Of a stretch of DNA of 64,000 nucleotides, positions 16,323 through 25,277 are shown piece after piece; positions within the stretch are counted from its first letter, which is position 1, and each line of letters starts with the position of its first letter. The stretch comes from RPQJ01 sp035554635. Its GTDB lineage: Bacteria; Pseudomonadota; Gammaproteobacteria; Steroidobacterales; Steroidobacteraceae. The DNA lies in NCBI GenBank assembly GCA_035554635.1, contig DATMIB010000004.1:46236-110235 (forward strand), written 5' to 3'. The translations under genes and the position numbers were made by a program. The notes below the pieces were generated by a model. It saw only the letters and a program-made list of their open reading frames with translations, had not been told where the DNA came from and ran no database searches.

Positions 16323-17131
16323 TGCGACGCTCGTTCGCCGGCGCGACCGTCGTCGTCAGCGGTGCGGGCGGTGGCCTCGGCCGGGCGCTGGCGCTGTCCT
16401 TTGCCAGTGCGGGCGCGCAGTTGGTGCTGCTCGACCGTGACGCGGCGGCTGCTACGCGCGTCGCCGGCGAGATCGCTGCACGCGGCCACGCGGCCGCGCT
16501 GGCCTGTCACTGCGACGTCACCGACGAGGCTGCCTGTGCCGCCGCGGTGGCCGCCGCGGAAGAGCGCTTCGGTCGCATCGACGTGCTCGTCAACAACGCC
16601 GGCATCACCCACCGCAGCGCTTTCGAAGCGACGCGCACGGACGTCCTCCGGCGCGTCATGGACGTCAACCTGTTCGGTGCAGTGCACCTGACGCGGGCCG
16701 CGTTGCCCGCGCTCAAGCGACGACGCGGACTCATCGTCGTGATCTCGAGCGTCGCCGGCTACACGCCGCTGCTCGCACGAACCGGTTACGCGGCAAGCAA
16801 GCACGCGCTGCACGGCCTGTTCTCGAGCCTGCGCACGGAGCTCGCAGCCGACGGTGTCGGCGTGCTGCTGGCGTGCCCGTCATTCACGGCGACGGACATC
16901 GACCGCCATGCGCTCGGCGCGACGGGCGCGCCGGCGACGCATGCGCAGGTGGTGATCGGTCGCCGCTTGTCCCCGCAGGCGGTCGCCGACCGTATCGTGC
17001 ACGCGGCCGCGCGCAACCGCCGTCACGTGCTGATCGGCCGGACCGCGCATGTCGCCTGGTGGCTGCACCGGCTTGCCCCGGCGCTGTACGAACGCCTGAT
17101 GGCGCGGCGCCTGCGTGCGGAAATGCGTTGA
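16322..17131 (+). CDS. Short-chain dehydrogenase/reductase (classical SDR)
   Basis: 269 residues. Cofactor loop GAGGGLG, the NNAG motif in VLVNNAGITH, the catalytic Ser in VISSVAGY and YAASK as the catalytic Tyr/Lys pair. The C-terminal 40 residues are amphipathic and Arg-rich (HVAWWLHRLAPALYERLMARRL), a pattern seen in SDRs that associate with membranes, often lipid- or steroid-active. ATG 16322 overlaps the previous stop by one base. It ends the 12.6-17.1 kb plus-strand cluster. Confidence 0.9.
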   Translation: MRRSFAGATVVVSGAGGGLGRALALSFASAGAQLVLLDRDAAAATRVAGEIAARGHAAALACHCDVTDEAACAAAVAAAEERFGRIDVLVNNAGITHRSAFEATRTDVLRRVMDVNLFGAVHLTRAALPALKRRRGLIVVISSVAGYTPLLARTGYAASKHALHGLFSSLRTELAADGVGVLLACPSFTATDIDRHALGATGAPATHAQVVIGRRLSPQAVADRIVHAAARNRRHVLIGRTAHVAWWLHRLAPALYERLMARRLRAEMR

Positions 17132-17355
17132 TACCGGCGCCGTGTGGGCGGCGACTGTCGACGCGGCGATCGGCGCGCACCGAGCCCGATCCTGCCCAAT
17201 CGGCGCGTTCGCGCTCACTGTGGGGAGCGAAGCCAGTATCATCCACCGATGCTGGCGACGACTCCCAACGACCCACGCGCCCCGCTCGAGGGGCTGGGTG
17301 CGCGCGGCATGCGGCGACCGCTGACGGCTGCATCGAAGGCGACACGCGCCGCCGC

Positions 17356-18006
17356 ATGAAGCGACCCCACCTGCACCTGCCGCGCCCCCCGGACGCGGGT
17401 CGTCGCCTGTCCGAGATGTTCGCGGCGATCGCCAACGACCCGGACCGCGACCACATCGCGGTCGCCGACATCCGCAATGCGATGGGCGACCGCGCCTTCG
17501 GCGCGATGATGTTCGTGTTCGCGGCCCCCAACACGCTGCCGGTCAACGTGCCCGGCGTCTCCGCTGTGCTCGGCCTGCCGTTGCTGTTTCTCTCGCTGCA
17601 ACTGATGTTCGGCGTCTCGGTGCCGTGGCTGCCGCAATTCCTCGTCCGCCGCACGATCCGTCGCCAGGACTTCGCGCGCGTGATGAAGCACGTCGTGCCG
17701 TGGATCCGGCGGGTCGAGCGACTGCTGCGCCCGCGCGCCGAGTTCCTCGCGGTCGGGCCGATCGAGCGGTTGCTCGGCCTGATGTGCGTCGTGCTGAGCG
17801 TGGTGCTGATCCTGCCGATCCCGTTCGGCAACACCGGTCCGGCCATCGCGATCTGCGTGATGGCGCTCGCGCTGCTCGAACGCGACGGTGTGGCCGCGCT
17901 TGCCGGCCTCGGCATCGGCGTGGCCTCGATCGCGCTCGTGTGGGGGGTGATCCTCGCGATCGTGAAGGGGGTATCCTTGTTCGTGCAGCACTGGATGGGG
18001 TTGTAG
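17356..18006 (+). CDS. ExoD-like exopolysaccharide synthesis membrane protein
   Basis: 216 residues. It has the COG3932/ExoD layout: a soluble N-terminal helix pair (SEMFAAIANDPDRDHIAVADI, GDRAFGAMMFVFAAPN), a Pro/Gly-rich first membrane segment, RRTIRRQDFARVM, then two or three C-terminal membrane helices ending in VWGVILAIVKGVSLF. ExoD of rhizobia affects exopolysaccharide production and alkaline tolerance; the biochemical role is not settled. ATG 17356 is chosen because upstream in-frame sequence is low-complexity and unrelated to the family. Confidence 0.82.
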   Translation: MKRPHLHLPRPPDAGRRLSEMFAAIANDPDRDHIAVADIRNAMGDRAFGAMMFVFAAPNTLPVNVPGVSAVLGLPLLFLSLQLMFGVSVPWLPQFLVRRTIRRQDFARVMKHVVPWIRRVERLLRPRAEFLAVGPIERLLGLMCVVLSVVLILPIPFGNTGPAIAICVMALALLERDGVAALAGLGIGVASIALVWGVILAIVKGVSLFVQHWMGL

Positions 18007-18049
18007 CCACTGCTGCGGCGGCATTCGTCCGGCACCAGGGAGTCGCGCG

Positions 18050-18526
18050 ATGAAGATCGAGGTCAGGCACACACTCAAGACCGACGTCGGCTCGGCCTTC
18101 AAGCTCTGCACCGAGCAGAAGGCGCAGGAGGCGATCTACGCCCAGCTCGGCGGCACCGACCTCAAGGTCCGGCGCGAGGGCCGCGCCCCCAACGTCAAGC
18201 TCAGGGTTTCGCGCCGGATGCCGGCGAACCCGCCCGCGGCGATCCGCAAGTTCGTGCCGGCGACCAACGATGTCTCACACGTCGAGGACTGGGGCAGTGA
18301 CGGCGAGGGCTACGCCGCCGACATCGTCGTCGACATCAAGGGCGTGCCGGTCAAGATCGTAGGCACCAAGATCCTGCAACCCGAGAAGGGCGGGTGCTCG
18401 GTGGCGTGGCGGTTCGACGTCAGCAGCGGCATCCCGCTGCTGGGCGGCATCATCGCCTCGTTCGCGGGCGACGAGCTCAAGAAGAACCTCGAGGACGAGT
18501 ACCAGGTCCTCAAGTCGTCCGTCTGA
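18050..18526 (+). CDS. DUF2505 family protein
   Basis: 158 residues, resembling DUF2505, a START/SRPBCC-like ligand-binding fold. The pattern seen is EVRHTLKTDVGSAFKLC at the start, a central DVSHVEDW strand and GGCSVAWRFDVSSGIPLLGG before a C-terminal helix (FAGDELKKNLEDEYQVLK). No catalytic residues are evident. It precedes a wax ester synthase gene and may bind a hydrophobic ligand, although that link rests only on neighbourhood. Two REP-like elements lie right after its stop. Confidence 0.82.
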   Translation: MKIEVRHTLKTDVGSAFKLCTEQKAQEAIYAQLGGTDLKVRREGRAPNVKLRVSRRMPANPPAAIRKFVPATNDVSHVEDWGSDGEGYAADIVVDIKGVPVKIVGTKILQPEKGGCSVAWRFDVSSGIPLLGGIIASFAGDELKKNLEDEYQVLKSSV

Positions 18527-18540
18527 ACTGCTCCCCCCCG

Positions 18541-18632
18541 GAGCCCTCACCCGGCCTGTGGCCGACCTCTCCCGCGCACGGGAGAGGTGAAGAACTGAGT
18601 CCTCACCCGGCCTCCCGCGCACGGGAGAGGTG
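18541..18632. repeat. REP-like palindromic elements, one full and one shortened copy
   Basis: Same family as at 601, in inverse orientation. The first copy (18541-18592) is full length. The second (18600-18632) keeps CCTCACCCGGCC and the hairpin CTCCCGCGCACGGGAG but lacks the middle segment. They separate the DUF2505 gene from the wax ester synthase gene. Confidence 0.72.
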
Positions 18633-18701
18633 TGATCTGCTGCGGCGCAGCTAGCCAAATTCGAAATACCGCCACGCGTGGCGCGCGCTACGATCGGGCC
18701 C

Positions 18702-20162
18702 ATGCCGCGCATGACCCCGACGGACCGGGCGTTCTTCCTGCTGGAGACGGAGCAGCGGCCCATGAACGTGGGGGCATTGTTCATCGTCTCGGCACCGTTT
18801 CGCCGTGCGCGTGGCCGCTCCTCCGACGAACTCGTCCGTCGCATGCTGCGGTGCCCGGTCGGCGGCCCGTTCACACAGGTGCTCGGCCCGGGACGCTGGC
18901 CGACGCTGGTCGAACGGCGCCACGTCGACGCCGCGCAGCAGCTGTTCCGCCACGACCTGCCCGCAGGCAGCGGGCTCGAGGCGCTGTTCGCACAGGTCTG
19001 CACGCTCCACTCGCGACGGCTCGACCGGGCGCGTCCGCTCTGGGAAATGCACGTGTTCGACGGTCTCGCACGCGGCCGCGTCGGGCTCTACTTCAAGACC
19101 CACCATGGCCTGCTCGACGGGCTCGCGTTCCTGCGCATCATCCGCAGTGCCGTCAGCCGCCGGGCGGGCGGCCGCACGCCGCAGGCGCTCTGGCGCGGGC
19201 TGCCGGAGCGCGGCGGCAACGGCCGGCGGTCCCGACCGACGGCGGCCCCACGAACGGCGGCGTTGGCGCCTGCCACGCCGCGGAGCCGCGGGCTCGCGAC
19301 CGCTCGGACGGCCGGCGACATCGTGCGTCTGCTGTGGGGTCTCGGCCTGCGCGACCTGCGGCTTGGCGACGGGCTGGCGCTCCCGTTCATCGGTACGCCG
19401 AACGTGCTCAAGGCGACCGCCTCGCCCAATCGAGTCATGGCGCACTGCACCGTGCCGCTGGCCGAGGTGCGCGCGGTCGCAAGAGCGGCCGGCGCCAAGG
19501 TCAACGACGTGCTGCTCGCGATGCTCGACCTCGCGTTGAGCCGACACCTCGCCGCGCGCGGCGTGATCCCCGCCCGTCCGCTCGTGGCCGACATGCCGGT
19601 CGCGCTGCACGACGACGGCAGTGCCGGGAACGGCATCGCGATCCTGCAGGTGCCGCTGGGACAGCCGGGCGGTGCGCCGGCGCAGCGACTGGCGGACATC
19701 GTGCGCGAGACGCAGGCCGTCAAACGGCAGGTCGGCGAACTGGCGCCGGACGCGCTGTTCTTCTATTCGATTTTCGGGCACGCGGTCGCGAGCGCCATCG
19801 AAGTGTTCAACCTGGGCGAACTGCCGATGCTGGCGAACCTCGTCGTCTCCAACCCGACCGGGCTCGACGGGCCGGTCTGGTTCAATGGCCTGCCGGTGGA
19901 ACTGGCGCTGCCTGTGTCCGTGGTCGCCCACCACCAGACGCTCAACGTGACCGTCACCAATTACGGTGCGACGCTGCACGTCACGTTCATCGCGCTGCGC
20001 GAAGCCTTGCCCGACGTGCAGCGCCTGGCGGACGCCACGGTCGTGGCGCTCGACGACCTCACGCGTGACCTGCGCCGCACGCGACGACCGGCGACGGCGA
20101 GGCTCGTCGCTCCTCCGCGTGCGCGCAGGGCGGCGGACAGCGCAAGCCCGACGCTGCACTGA
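18702..20162 (+). CDS. Wax ester synthase/diacylglycerol acyltransferase (WS/DGAT family)
   Basis: 486 residues from ATG 18702, which gives the standard MTP-x-D opening. The catalytic HHxxxDG motif is HHGLLDG (His134, His135, Asp139). PLWEMHVFDGL precedes it, and the conserved Asn-Asp pair is in AKVNDVLLAML. The C-terminal domain has LVVSNPTGLDGPVW. The family condenses acyl-CoA with long-chain alcohols or diacylglycerol to make storage wax esters or triacylglycerol at the inner membrane. A Pro/Ala/Arg-rich insert lies around residues 170-205. Downstream neighbours are a DUF3047 protein and an acyl-CoA ligase, which fits neutral lipid synthesis. Confidence 0.92.
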   Translation: MPRMTPTDRAFFLLETEQRPMNVGALFIVSAPFRRARGRSSDELVRRMLRCPVGGPFTQVLGPGRWPTLVERRHVDAAQQLFRHDLPAGSGLEALFAQVCTLHSRRLDRARPLWEMHVFDGLARGRVGLYFKTHHGLLDGLAFLRIIRSAVSRRAGGRTPQALWRGLPERGGNGRRSRPTAAPRTAALAPATPRSRGLATARTAGDIVRLLWGLGLRDLRLGDGLALPFIGTPNVLKATASPNRVMAHCTVPLAEVRAVARAAGAKVNDVLLAMLDLALSRHLAARGVIPARPLVADMPVALHDDGSAGNGIAILQVPLGQPGGAPAQRLADIVRETQAVKRQVGELAPDALFFYSIFGHAVASAIEVFNLGELPMLANLVVSNPTGLDGPVWFNGLPVELALPVSVVAHHQTLNVTVTNYGATLHVTFIALREALPDVQRLADATVVALDDLTRDLRRTRRPATARLVAPPRARRAADSASPTLH

Positions 20163-20191
20163 TCGACGCGCGACGCCCTGTCTCATCGCCC

Positions 20192-21358
20192 ATGACCGTC
20201 CGCTCGATCGCACGAGACCTCGGTGTCGCCGCCCGGCTCGGCTGGCGCGTGCTGCGTCGTGGCGGGCCGTCGCGGACGCCGGACGTCACTGAGTGGCGCG
20301 CCGGTCTGCGACGCTGGCTCGGGCGGCTGCCATCGGGCGCCGTCTCCGCGCACCGGTTCGTGACCGTGCCCGCGAACCGCCCGCCGTGGCTCGACACCGG
20401 TCTCCAGCTCGCGGCCGGCGACGTCGTGACCTGGTTCGCGACCGGTCGCGTGTACCTGTCGCGACCGCTCGATGTCTGGGTGGGGCCCGCGTTCCAGCTC
20501 TGGACGCGGATCGGCGCGCAGGGCCACGTGTTCCGCGGCACGCGTGCGACGCACACCTTCGTCGCGGCCACCGGTGGCACGCTGCAGTTCGCAAGCTATT
20601 TCCCGGGCGAGTGGTCGACACCGCAAGGGCAGCTCGGTCACGGCGAGGACCAGTACGGGTCCATCGCCGGGGGCATGCAGGTGTTGTGCGTGCGCTGGGC
20701 CCGCGGCGTCGACGTGGCCGCGCTGCTCGCTGCCGCCGACGTGCCCACGCCGGTGGAGGCCGAACTCGAGCGCTTGCGCGCGGCTGTGCCCACGCCTGCG
20801 GGCTGGGAGTACCTGTGGCTGCTCGGCCCCGGCGAGATCTTTCGCGACGCGCGCGGCGAAGATGGCACGGCGCGGATCTGCTGCGACACGCACGGCGACG
20901 TCGGCATCCTGCGCAAGCCGGTCAACGTGCCGCTGGAACCGGGCCTCGCGCTGTGCTGGCGCTGGAACGTGAGCAGCCTGCCCGCCGACCTGCGCGAGGA
21001 CAGCCTGCCGTCGCACGACTACGTGAGTCTCGCGGTCGAGTTCGACGACGGCCAGGACCTCACCTATTACTGGAGTGCCGAGTTGCCGGTCGGCACCGTC
21101 TATCGTTGCCCGTTGCCGACCTGGCGCGACCGCGAGACGCACGTGGTCGTGCGCTCGGGTCCGACGGGCCTCGGCGCGTGGCACGCGGAGCAGCGCGACC
21201 TGCACGAGGACTATCGCCGCCATGTCGGCGGTCCGGCCCGCTCGGTCGTCCGGGTCTGGCTGATCGCGAACAGCCTGTTCCTGCGCGGCCGCGGACAGTG
21301 TGTATATTCAAGCATCGGCTTCGACAGCCCAGGCACCGGTCGCATCGCGATCCTGTGA
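20192..21358 (+). CDS. DUF3047 family protein with N-terminal beta-sandwich
   Basis: 388 residues. The C-terminal part resembles DUF3047: LCWRWNVSSLPAD, HDYVSLAVEFDDG, YYWS and VVRSG, then HAEQRDLHEDYRRHVGG. The N-terminal 170 residues look like a galactose-binding-like or LecA-like beta-sandwich (VPANRPPWLDTGLQLAAGD, WTRIG, TLQFASYFPGEW). No signal peptide is evident. Function is unknown. It lies 29 bases after the WS/DGAT stop and 28 bases before the acyl-CoA ligase start, so all three are probably co-transcribed. Confidence 0.78.
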   Translation: MTVRSIARDLGVAARLGWRVLRRGGPSRTPDVTEWRAGLRRWLGRLPSGAVSAHRFVTVPANRPPWLDTGLQLAAGDVVTWFATGRVYLSRPLDVWVGPAFQLWTRIGAQGHVFRGTRATHTFVAATGGTLQFASYFPGEWSTPQGQLGHGEDQYGSIAGGMQVLCVRWARGVDVAALLAAADVPTPVEAELERLRAAVPTPAGWEYLWLLGPGEIFRDARGEDGTARICCDTHGDVGILRKPVNVPLEPGLALCWRWNVSSLPADLREDSLPSHDYVSLAVEFDDGQDLTYYWSAELPVGTVYRCPLPTWRDRETHVVVRSGPTGLGAWHAEQRDLHEDYRRHVGGPARSVVRVWLIANSLFLRGRGQCVYSSIGFDSPGTGRIAIL

Positions 21359-21386
21359 CGGGCCGTACCGCGCGAGGGGGAACACG

Positions 21387-23021
21387 ATGCACGGCCTGAT
21401 GATGGAGGCTCCGCTGCTGGTCACCGAGATCATGCGGTTCGCCGAGCGAAACTTCGGCGACCGCGAGATCGTCTCGGTCACCTGTGACGAACCACGCCAC
21501 CGCACGACCTGGCGCGAGGTGTTCCGCCGGTCGCGCCAGCTCGCCAATGCGCTCACGGCCGCGGGCGTGCAGCGTGGCGACCGCGTCGGCACGCTCGCCT
21601 GGAACGACCATCGTCACCTCGAGCTGTACTACGCCGTTTCGTGCATGGGCGCCGTGCTGCACACGGTGAACCCGCGGCTCTTCCCGGAACAGCTCGAGTT
21701 CATCATCAACCACGCCGAGGACAAGCTGCTGTTCGTCGATCCGACCTTGCTGCCCGTGCTCGCGTCGCTGCAGGGACGGCTGCCCTGCGTCGAGCGCACC
21801 GTCGTACTGACCGGTGCCGCGACGATGCCGGACGCGCTCGTGGGCGTGCTGCCCGACTATGAGTCCTTCATCGCGGAACAGCCCGAGACGTTCGACTGGC
21901 CGGCGCTCGACGAGCGCACCGCGAGCTCGCTCTGCTACACCTCGGGCACGACCGGGAACCCGAAGGGCGTGCTCTACAGCCATCGCTCGACCGTGCTGCA
22001 CGCCTACGCCGGGTGCATGTCCGACACGTTCGGCGTGTCTGCGCGCGACTCGATCCTCGCCGTCGTGCCGATGTTCCACGCCAATGCCTGGGGCCTGCCC
22101 TACAACGCGCCGATGGTCGGCGCCAAGCTCGTGTTCCCGGGTCCGAAAATGGGCGATGCGGCGACGCTCACCAAACTGATGAACGAAGAAGCCGTCACTC
22201 TGGCGGCCGCCGTGCCGACGGTGTGGCAGATGCTGCTGCAGCACCTGCAGCAGACCGGCGACAGGCTCACGACGCTCGAACGGACCGTCATCGGCGGGTC
22301 GGCCGTGCCGCTGCAGATGATCCGCGACTTCCGCGACCGCCACGGCGTCACCGTGATCCAGGGCTGGGGCATGACGGAGCTGAGCCCGCTCGGCACCGTG
22401 AGCACGCTGCGGCCGGAGCAGCAGCAACTGCCGCCCGAGGAGCAGGTGCAGCTGCGCGGCAAGGCCGGCCACGGCATCTGCGGCGTCGCCATGAAGATCG
22501 TCGACGACGACGGCAGGGAACTGCCCTGGGACGGCAAGAGCTCCGGCGAGCTCAAGGTGCGCGGGCCGTGGGTCTGCCGTGGCTACTTCAAGCACGACCA
22601 GTCCCCGGCCCACGACGCCGACGGCTGGTTCGCCACGGGCGACGTCGCGGTGATCCACCCGAACGGCTTCCTGCAGATCACGGATCGCGCCAAGGACGTG
22701 ATCAAGTCCGGCGGCGAATGGATCAGCTCGGTCGACCTCGAGAACTGCGCCTGCGGGCACGCCGACGTGCTGATGGCGGCTGCGATCGGTGTGAAGCACC
22801 CGAAGTGGGACGAGCGACCGGTGCTGCTGGTCGTGCCGCGACCCAACAGCAGCCCCACGGCGGCGTCGATCCTCGATCACCTGGGACTGCACTTCGCGAA
22901 ATGGCAGTTGCCGGACACCGTCGTGTTCATCGACGCGCTGCCGCTGACGGCCACCGGCAAGATCAACAAACGAACGCTCCGGGAAACCTACGGCCAGGTG
23001 CTGATGCAGCAATCGAGCTGA
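21387..23021 (+). CDS. Fatty-acid-CoA ligase (AMP-forming, FadD-like)
   Basis: 544 residues from ATG 21387, which is preceded by GAGGGGG. Adenylate-forming signatures: the P-loop YTSGTTGNPKGV near residue 185, WGMTELSP near 330, the hinge region DRAKDVIKSGGEWISS near 430, and the catalytic lysine in TGKINKRTLRE close to the C-terminus. The overall type matches medium- to long-chain acyl-CoA synthetases that start with LLVTEIMRFAERNF. It supplies acyl-CoA, the donor for the WS/DGAT encoded two genes upstream, or feeds beta-oxidation. Confidence 0.92.
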   Translation: MHGLMMEAPLLVTEIMRFAERNFGDREIVSVTCDEPRHRTTWREVFRRSRQLANALTAAGVQRGDRVGTLAWNDHRHLELYYAVSCMGAVLHTVNPRLFPEQLEFIINHAEDKLLFVDPTLLPVLASLQGRLPCVERTVVLTGAATMPDALVGVLPDYESFIAEQPETFDWPALDERTASSLCYTSGTTGNPKGVLYSHRSTVLHAYAGCMSDTFGVSARDSILAVVPMFHANAWGLPYNAPMVGAKLVFPGPKMGDAATLTKLMNEEAVTLAAAVPTVWQMLLQHLQQTGDRLTTLERTVIGGSAVPLQMIRDFRDRHGVTVIQGWGMTELSPLGTVSTLRPEQQQLPPEEQVQLRGKAGHGICGVAMKIVDDDGRELPWDGKSSGELKVRGPWVCRGYFKHDQSPAHDADGWFATGDVAVIHPNGFLQITDRAKDVIKSGGEWISSVDLENCACGHADVLMAAAIGVKHPKWDERPVLLVVPRPNSSPTAASILDHLGLHFAKWQLPDTVVFIDALPLTATGKINKRTLRETYGQVLMQQSS

Positions 23022-23157
23022 TTTCCGCGCGGCGCGCTATCGGACGATTCCTGCATTTTCGAAACTGTGACGGGCCGCCGGGCCCTGGCACGCCGGGTTG
23101 AGCGTGCGCGCGCGTTGCCGGAACCTCCGTCATGAGCGCCACGGTCGGAGCGACACG

Positions 23158-24099
23158 ATGCTGAGGATGGAGCCGCGCGCGCTGCGGCAGGCAGCGGAGC
23201 AACTGAAGCAGGTCACGGAGGATCATGCTGGCTGGCACGAGAACGTGCTGCGCTCGGTGTTCTGCGGCCATCCGCTCGACCTCGACGACCTCACGCCGAC
23301 CGCGCACCGCGACTGTCACTTCGGCCACTGGTACTACGAGCACGCGGACAACGGGCTGCGCGACCAGCCGTCGTTCATGGCCATGGGCAAGGAACACCAG
23401 CGGCTGCACCAGGTCGCCGCCCGCATGCTGCGCGCGGCGAAGGCCGGCGCGGCCGTCGACCGGATCGATTTCGAGGAACTGGTCGCCTCCAGCGCGCGCC
23501 TGCGCACGCAGGTCGAGGACCTGCGCAGCTCGATCGAGTCCGCGCTCGCGCACCGTGACGTGCTGACGGGGGCCTTCGGACGCGTGGCGATGCTGCCCGA
23601 CCTGCGCCAGCTGCGACGCGCCGTCGAGCACGGCGGGCGCCCCTGCACGCTCGCGTTCGTCGACGTGGACGACCTCAAGCGCATCAACGACCTGCACGGT
23701 CACGCCGCCGGCGATGCCGTGCTCGTGGGCACGGTCGCGCACCTGCAGAGCCACCTGCGCCGCGACGACCGCGTGTTCCGCTACGGCGGCGACGAGTTCC
23801 TCGTCGCCCTGCCGGGGACGCCGCTCGACGTCGCGTTCGACGTGATGACGCGCGTGCGCGCCGGTCTCGAACACGAGCGTTTCTTCGCGGTGACGGCGCA
23901 GGCTTCGCTGGGCGTCACGGCGTCGTTCGGGCTGGCATTGCTGGACCCGGAGCTCGACGTGGCCGCATCGATCCACCACGCCGACCAGGCGTTGCTGCTG
24001 GCCAAGACGGCCGGCCGCAACCGCGTGATCAAGTGGGACGACACTGCAACGACGAGTACGCGCTGGCGCCAGGTCGACACGGGCCAGGCGCCCGGCTGA
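23158..24099 (+). CDS. Diguanylate cyclase with N-terminal zinc-sensing CZB domain (DgcZ-like)
   Basis: 313 residues. The N-terminal CZB domain has the 3-His/1-Cys zinc pattern: His23, Cys53 (in RDCHFGHWYY), His80 and His84, at spacings almost identical to E. coli DgcZ (YdeH). The C-terminal catalytic domain has an intact GGDEF (residues 210-214) and an intact inhibitory I-site RxxD (Arg201, Asp204) five residues before it. Expected role: cytoplasmic cyclic-di-GMP synthesis repressed by zinc. Its stop is only four bases from the stop of the convergent hemerythrin gene. Confidence 0.92.
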   Translation: MLRMEPRALRQAAEQLKQVTEDHAGWHENVLRSVFCGHPLDLDDLTPTAHRDCHFGHWYYEHADNGLRDQPSFMAMGKEHQRLHQVAARMLRAAKAGAAVDRIDFEELVASSARLRTQVEDLRSSIESALAHRDVLTGAFGRVAMLPDLRQLRRAVEHGGRPCTLAFVDVDDLKRINDLHGHAAGDAVLVGTVAHLQSHLRRDDRVFRYGGDEFLVALPGTPLDVAFDVMTRVRAGLEHERFFAVTAQASLGVTASFGLALLDPELDVAASIHHADQALLLAKTAGRNRVIKWDDTATTSTRWRQVDTGQAPG

Positions 24100-24103
24100 A
24101 CGG

Positions 24104-25138
24104 TCAGTCGCGACTCGGCGAGCGGTCTCGCACGAACAGCTTCGCGAACAGCCGGTCCTCGGACAGCATGTGGTCGGCGACGACTTCGCCGAGCAGGAAG
24201 CGCAACAGGTCCTCGCGCGTCGCGCGGCCGGCGTCGACCGCCGACTGCATGCGACGAATCTTGTCGAACAGCCGCGCGTGCGCCGCCGCGTGACGTTCGA
24301 CGTCCTTGTATCCCGCCCGTACCAGGATCGCTTCCTCGGCTTCGAAGTGCTCGACGATCGAGGTGACCAGTTGCTGCAGTCGCGGCGCCAGGGGCGCGTT
24401 GCGCCGTGCGGCATCGAGCACTTCTTCGGACAGCGCGAACAGTTCGCGGTGCTGGCGATCGATCGTGGGCTCGCCACATTCGAAACGCGGCTGCCATTCG
24501 AGGTGCAGGCCCGGCGCGTGCTCGCCGACGTCCGTTTCGCTGCGGCGCCGGTCGACCACGACCCGGTTGCCGCCCCCGGCCTTGGCCTGCGCGAGCGTCG
24601 AGTCGAGTCGCGTCCACCATTGCCCGACGGATTCGCCGGGATACCGCTGTGCCACCGCGCCACTCATCGTGACGGGGCCGACGTCGGCAAACGAAGCGGA
24701 TTCCAGTGCGCGGGCGATCTGCGCGGCCATGCGTTCGACGACGGCGTGCCCGGTGTCGGGCAGCAGTACGATCACCTGGCCGTTGCCGGTGCGGAACAGG
24801 CGATCGCTGGGCCGCAGCGGCCGCTGCACGCACTGGACGAGATGGCGCGTGACGACGTCGGCGGCCATCGGGCCGAGCAGGTCCTGGATCAGGCGCCAGC
24901 GGTCGACTTCGACGACGAGCATCGTCGCCTCGCCTTCGAGGCCCGGGATCACGACGGGCTCGCGCATCGCGCGCGGGGCATCGCCTCCGGTGCCCGGCGT
25001 GACTTCGCCGGCCGGATCGTCCGCAGCCGGTCCGGCCGCGCTCGGCGTTTCAGCTCCTGCTGCCTCGCTGATCCCCACGCTACATCCCGCCCCGCAGGTT
25101 GCGCGCGTGCCGGCCAACCGGCGCCGCAACCACGTCAA
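24104..25138 (-). CDS. Degenerate GGDEF protein with C-terminal bacteriohemerythrin domain
   Basis: 344 residues. Residues 1-60 are Ala/Pro/Gly-rich and probably disordered. Residues 70-200 match the GGDEF fold (ATMLVVEVDRWRLIQDLLG, DRLFRTGNGQVIVLLP, LAQAKAGGGNRVVV), but the signature GGDEF reads GNGQV, so cyclase activity is unlikely. Residues 214-335 form a hemerythrin domain with all seven di-iron ligands: His230, His264, Glu268, His283, His287, His323 and Asp328. An oxygen- or redox-sensing receptor without catalytic output, or a c-di-GMP/GTP-binding protein, is plausible. The start is uncertain because the N-terminal region is of low complexity. Confidence 0.82.
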   Translation of the reverse strand: MTWLRRRLAGTRATCGAGCSVGISEAAGAETPSAAGPAADDPAGEVTPGTGGDAPRAMREPVVIPGLEGEATMLVVEVDRWRLIQDLLGPMAADVVTRHLVQCVQRPLRPSDRLFRTGNGQVIVLLPDTGHAVVERMAAQIARALESASFADVGPVTMSGAVAQRYPGESVGQWWTRLDSTLAQAKAGGGNRVVVDRRRSETDVGEHAPGLHLEWQPRFECGEPTIDRQHRELFALSEEVLDAARRNAPLAPRLQQLVTSIVEHFEAEEAILVRAGYKDVERHAAAHARLFDKIRRMQSAVDAGRATREDLLRFLLGEVVADHMLSEDRLFAKLFVRDRSPSRD

Positions 25139-25277
25139 TACAGCGCCGAAGCGCCGATCCTGGCCCGACGAAAAGGGGGCCGAGCGTAAAAAAGGGCGAC
25201 CGTGGGCGCGATATGCAAAAACCGAGGGGGTCGATGCGATCAGTGTCGACTGCGTCCAGTTCTCATCGACGCGCGGC

